Shown piece after piece: positions 63,080-64,000 of a stretch of 64,000 nt of DNA (position 1 is the first letter of the stretch; each line of letters begins with the position of its first letter). Below the pieces are notes generated by a model, which worked only from the letters and a program-made list of their open reading frames with translations, was not told the DNA's origin and searched no databases. Made by a program: the position numbers and the translations under genes. Source of the stretch: JAWKTM01 sp041399085 (GTDB lineage: Bacteria; Planctomycetota; Planctomycetia; Pirellulales; Pirellulaceae); assembly GCA_041399085.1 (NCBI GenBank), contig JAWKTM010000006.1:186001-250000 (forward strand), read 5' to 3'.

Positions 63080-64000
63080 TTACTTGCCCTTCGCTCCAAA
63101 GCAATAGACAACACCATCGTCACTGGCGATCACTAACCGCCCGTCAGCCACCGCTGGCGAGCCAACAAACCCGCCACGCACTTCGTACTGCCAACGCTCG
63201 CGACCGTCTTTCAGATCCAAGGCATACAACCGGCCATCCGTCGCGCCGACGAACACGCGGTCGCCGACAATCACCGGCGACGAATCAATTCGCTGTTTCG
63301 TCGCGAATGACCATTGGACGTCGCCCGTCGCCGGATCGAATGCCATTACACGACGATTGCGTCCGCCGACGATCACATGTTGATCATTTGCGGCCGCCGA
63401 GCTGCGATACGAACTGCTGCTGCCTTGTTCTTCATGCGTCCAGTCGGTTGCGGCCTTACGCCAATTCACGCCGAAGAACGCCGCTCCTTCGGTACCGAAA
63501 AACGTCCGATCCCCGACCACGGCCGGCGTCACTCCGGTCGGAGCGTGGATGTCGACCTCGCCAGTCGGTTCGCCTTTGTCCAAGTCGATGATGTGCAATT
63601 TGCCATCGCAACCGGCCACGAATCCCCGGTTCTCGACCACGGTTGGCGTACAACGAATCTGGTCGGCGATCGAGTGTTTCCAGATCAGTTTGCCGTCCGC
63701 CGAGTTCAAGTAGTACAGCGTCGCGTCCTGCGATCCGACCAGCACATTGCCCTTGTAGAAATTCGCGCTCGAGTCGATTTCGGCCATCGTCTCGAAAGAC
63801 CAAAGCTGCTTGCCGGTCTTCGCATCGAAGCAACGAAACAATCCGTCGAAGTCACCGACGAACAACTTGCCATCACGATAGGCCGGCGCGGCGATGAAGC
63901 CGCTGTCGGTTTCCGTCTTCCAAAGCTGCTTGCCGTCCGCCAATTTCAACGCGTACAACTCGCCGTCCAAATCGCCGATATAGACCACGCCATCGACGAT
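63080..64000 (-). CDS. PQQ-like beta-propeller protein, C-terminal part (5' end outside window)
   Basis: At least 307 residues. The frame continues past the window edge, so the true start is not seen. Six or more blades repeat a Trp/Tyr-ending motif: GELYALKLADGKQLWKTETD, LFRCFDAKTGKQLWSFETMA, ATLYYLNSADGKLIWKHSIA, RVMAFDPATGDVQWSFATKQ and RLYALDLKDGRERWQYEVRG, closing with GVVYCFGAKGK. It belongs with BamB/PQQ-dehydrogenase-like propellers. PQQ binding is not shown, and many planctomycete propellers of this type bind other partners. It ends three bases before Uma2. Confidence 0.9.
   Translation of the reverse strand: MVDGVVYIGDLDGELYALKLADGKQLWKTETDSGFIAAPAYRDGKLFVGDFDGLFRCFDAKTGKQLWSFETMAEIDSSANFYKGNVLVGSQDATLYYLNSADGKLIWKHSIADQIRCTPTVVENRGFVAGCDGKLHIIDLDKGEPTGEVDIHAPTGVTPAVVGDRTFFGTEGAAFFGVNWRKAATDWTHEEQGSSSSYRSSAAANDQHVIVGGRNRRVMAFDPATGDVQWSFATKQRIDSSPVIVGDRVFVGATDGRLYALDLKDGRERWQYEVRGGFVGSPAVADGRLVIASDDGVVYCFGAKGK

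Overview
The window looks like a chromosomal segment of a planctomycete, probably of the Pirellulales type. The evidence is gene content: two PSCyt1/DUF1549/DUF1553 cytochrome-like proteins, two Tat-exported DUF1501 proteins, a DUF1080 protein, an SHD1-PQQ beta-propeller, a very large multiheme/PA14/propeller protein, an LptD-like outer-membrane protein, GTG and TTG starts, and repeat-rich intergenic gaps. Placement below the phylum is inference.

Layout. 0-8.4 kb: N-terminus of an HtrA-like protease (cut by the window edge), a PSCyt protein divergent from a DUF1080 hydrolase, a TIM-barrel sugar-phosphate isomerase, a secreted parvulin isomerase and a small membrane protein. 8.6-14.7 kb: a degenerate GHKL-fold protein, then fliF-fliG-fliH-fliI-fliJ. 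14.7-18.5 kb: a small ORF, a nitrilase-fold protein with an unrecognised N-terminal region (the best candidate here for an undescribed system) and an RlmI-like methyltransferase. 18.6-26.4 kb: an LplT-PlsC-acyl ligase fusion, ScpB with a hyperacidic tail, a membrane-anchored protein, an OleD-like reductase and an Rpn-family nuclease. 26.5-31.9 kb: a DUF1501/PSCyt pair and a YebC-family protein. 32-36 kb: hrpA with a frameshifted 5' half. 36-47.5 kb: UDP-glucuronate decarboxylase, a lone DUF1501 protein, a coiled-coil protein, a DgkA-type kinase, an LptD-like protein, a sodium/solute symporter and an SHD1-PQQ protein. 47.5-53.6 kb: a repeat block, a broken membrane-protein gene and the 1473-residue multiheme protein. 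53.7-58.5 kb: a group 3b-type [NiFe] hydrogenase operon led by a cyclic-nucleotide-binding protein. 58.9-64 kb: an AAA ATPase, FolD, a bifunctional-nuclease family protein, a Uma2 endonuclease and a truncated PQQ propeller.

How they work together. The PSCyt, DUF1501, DUF1080 and propeller proteins suggest a periplasmic, polymer-degrading or redox-active lifestyle. The fli block encodes the MS-ring, switch and export-ATPase parts of a flagellum. The hydrogenase genes should form a cytoplasmic NAD(P)-linked heterotetramer, but no hyp maturation genes or maturation endopeptidase are in view.

Two structural signals cut across genes. Copies of a roughly 100-130 bp element with short terminal inverted repeats and two internal hairpins lie in opposite orientation at 9.07-9.20 kb and 60.93-61.02 kb. 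Single-base indels cluster in hrpA, in the gene at 48-49 kb and at 50.07-50.13 kb, where an out-of-frame segment hides a fifth haem-c motif. This may be real decay or assembly error, so reading frames between 34 and 50 kb deserve caution. No tRNA, rRNA, CRISPR array, insertion sequence or integrase was recognised.
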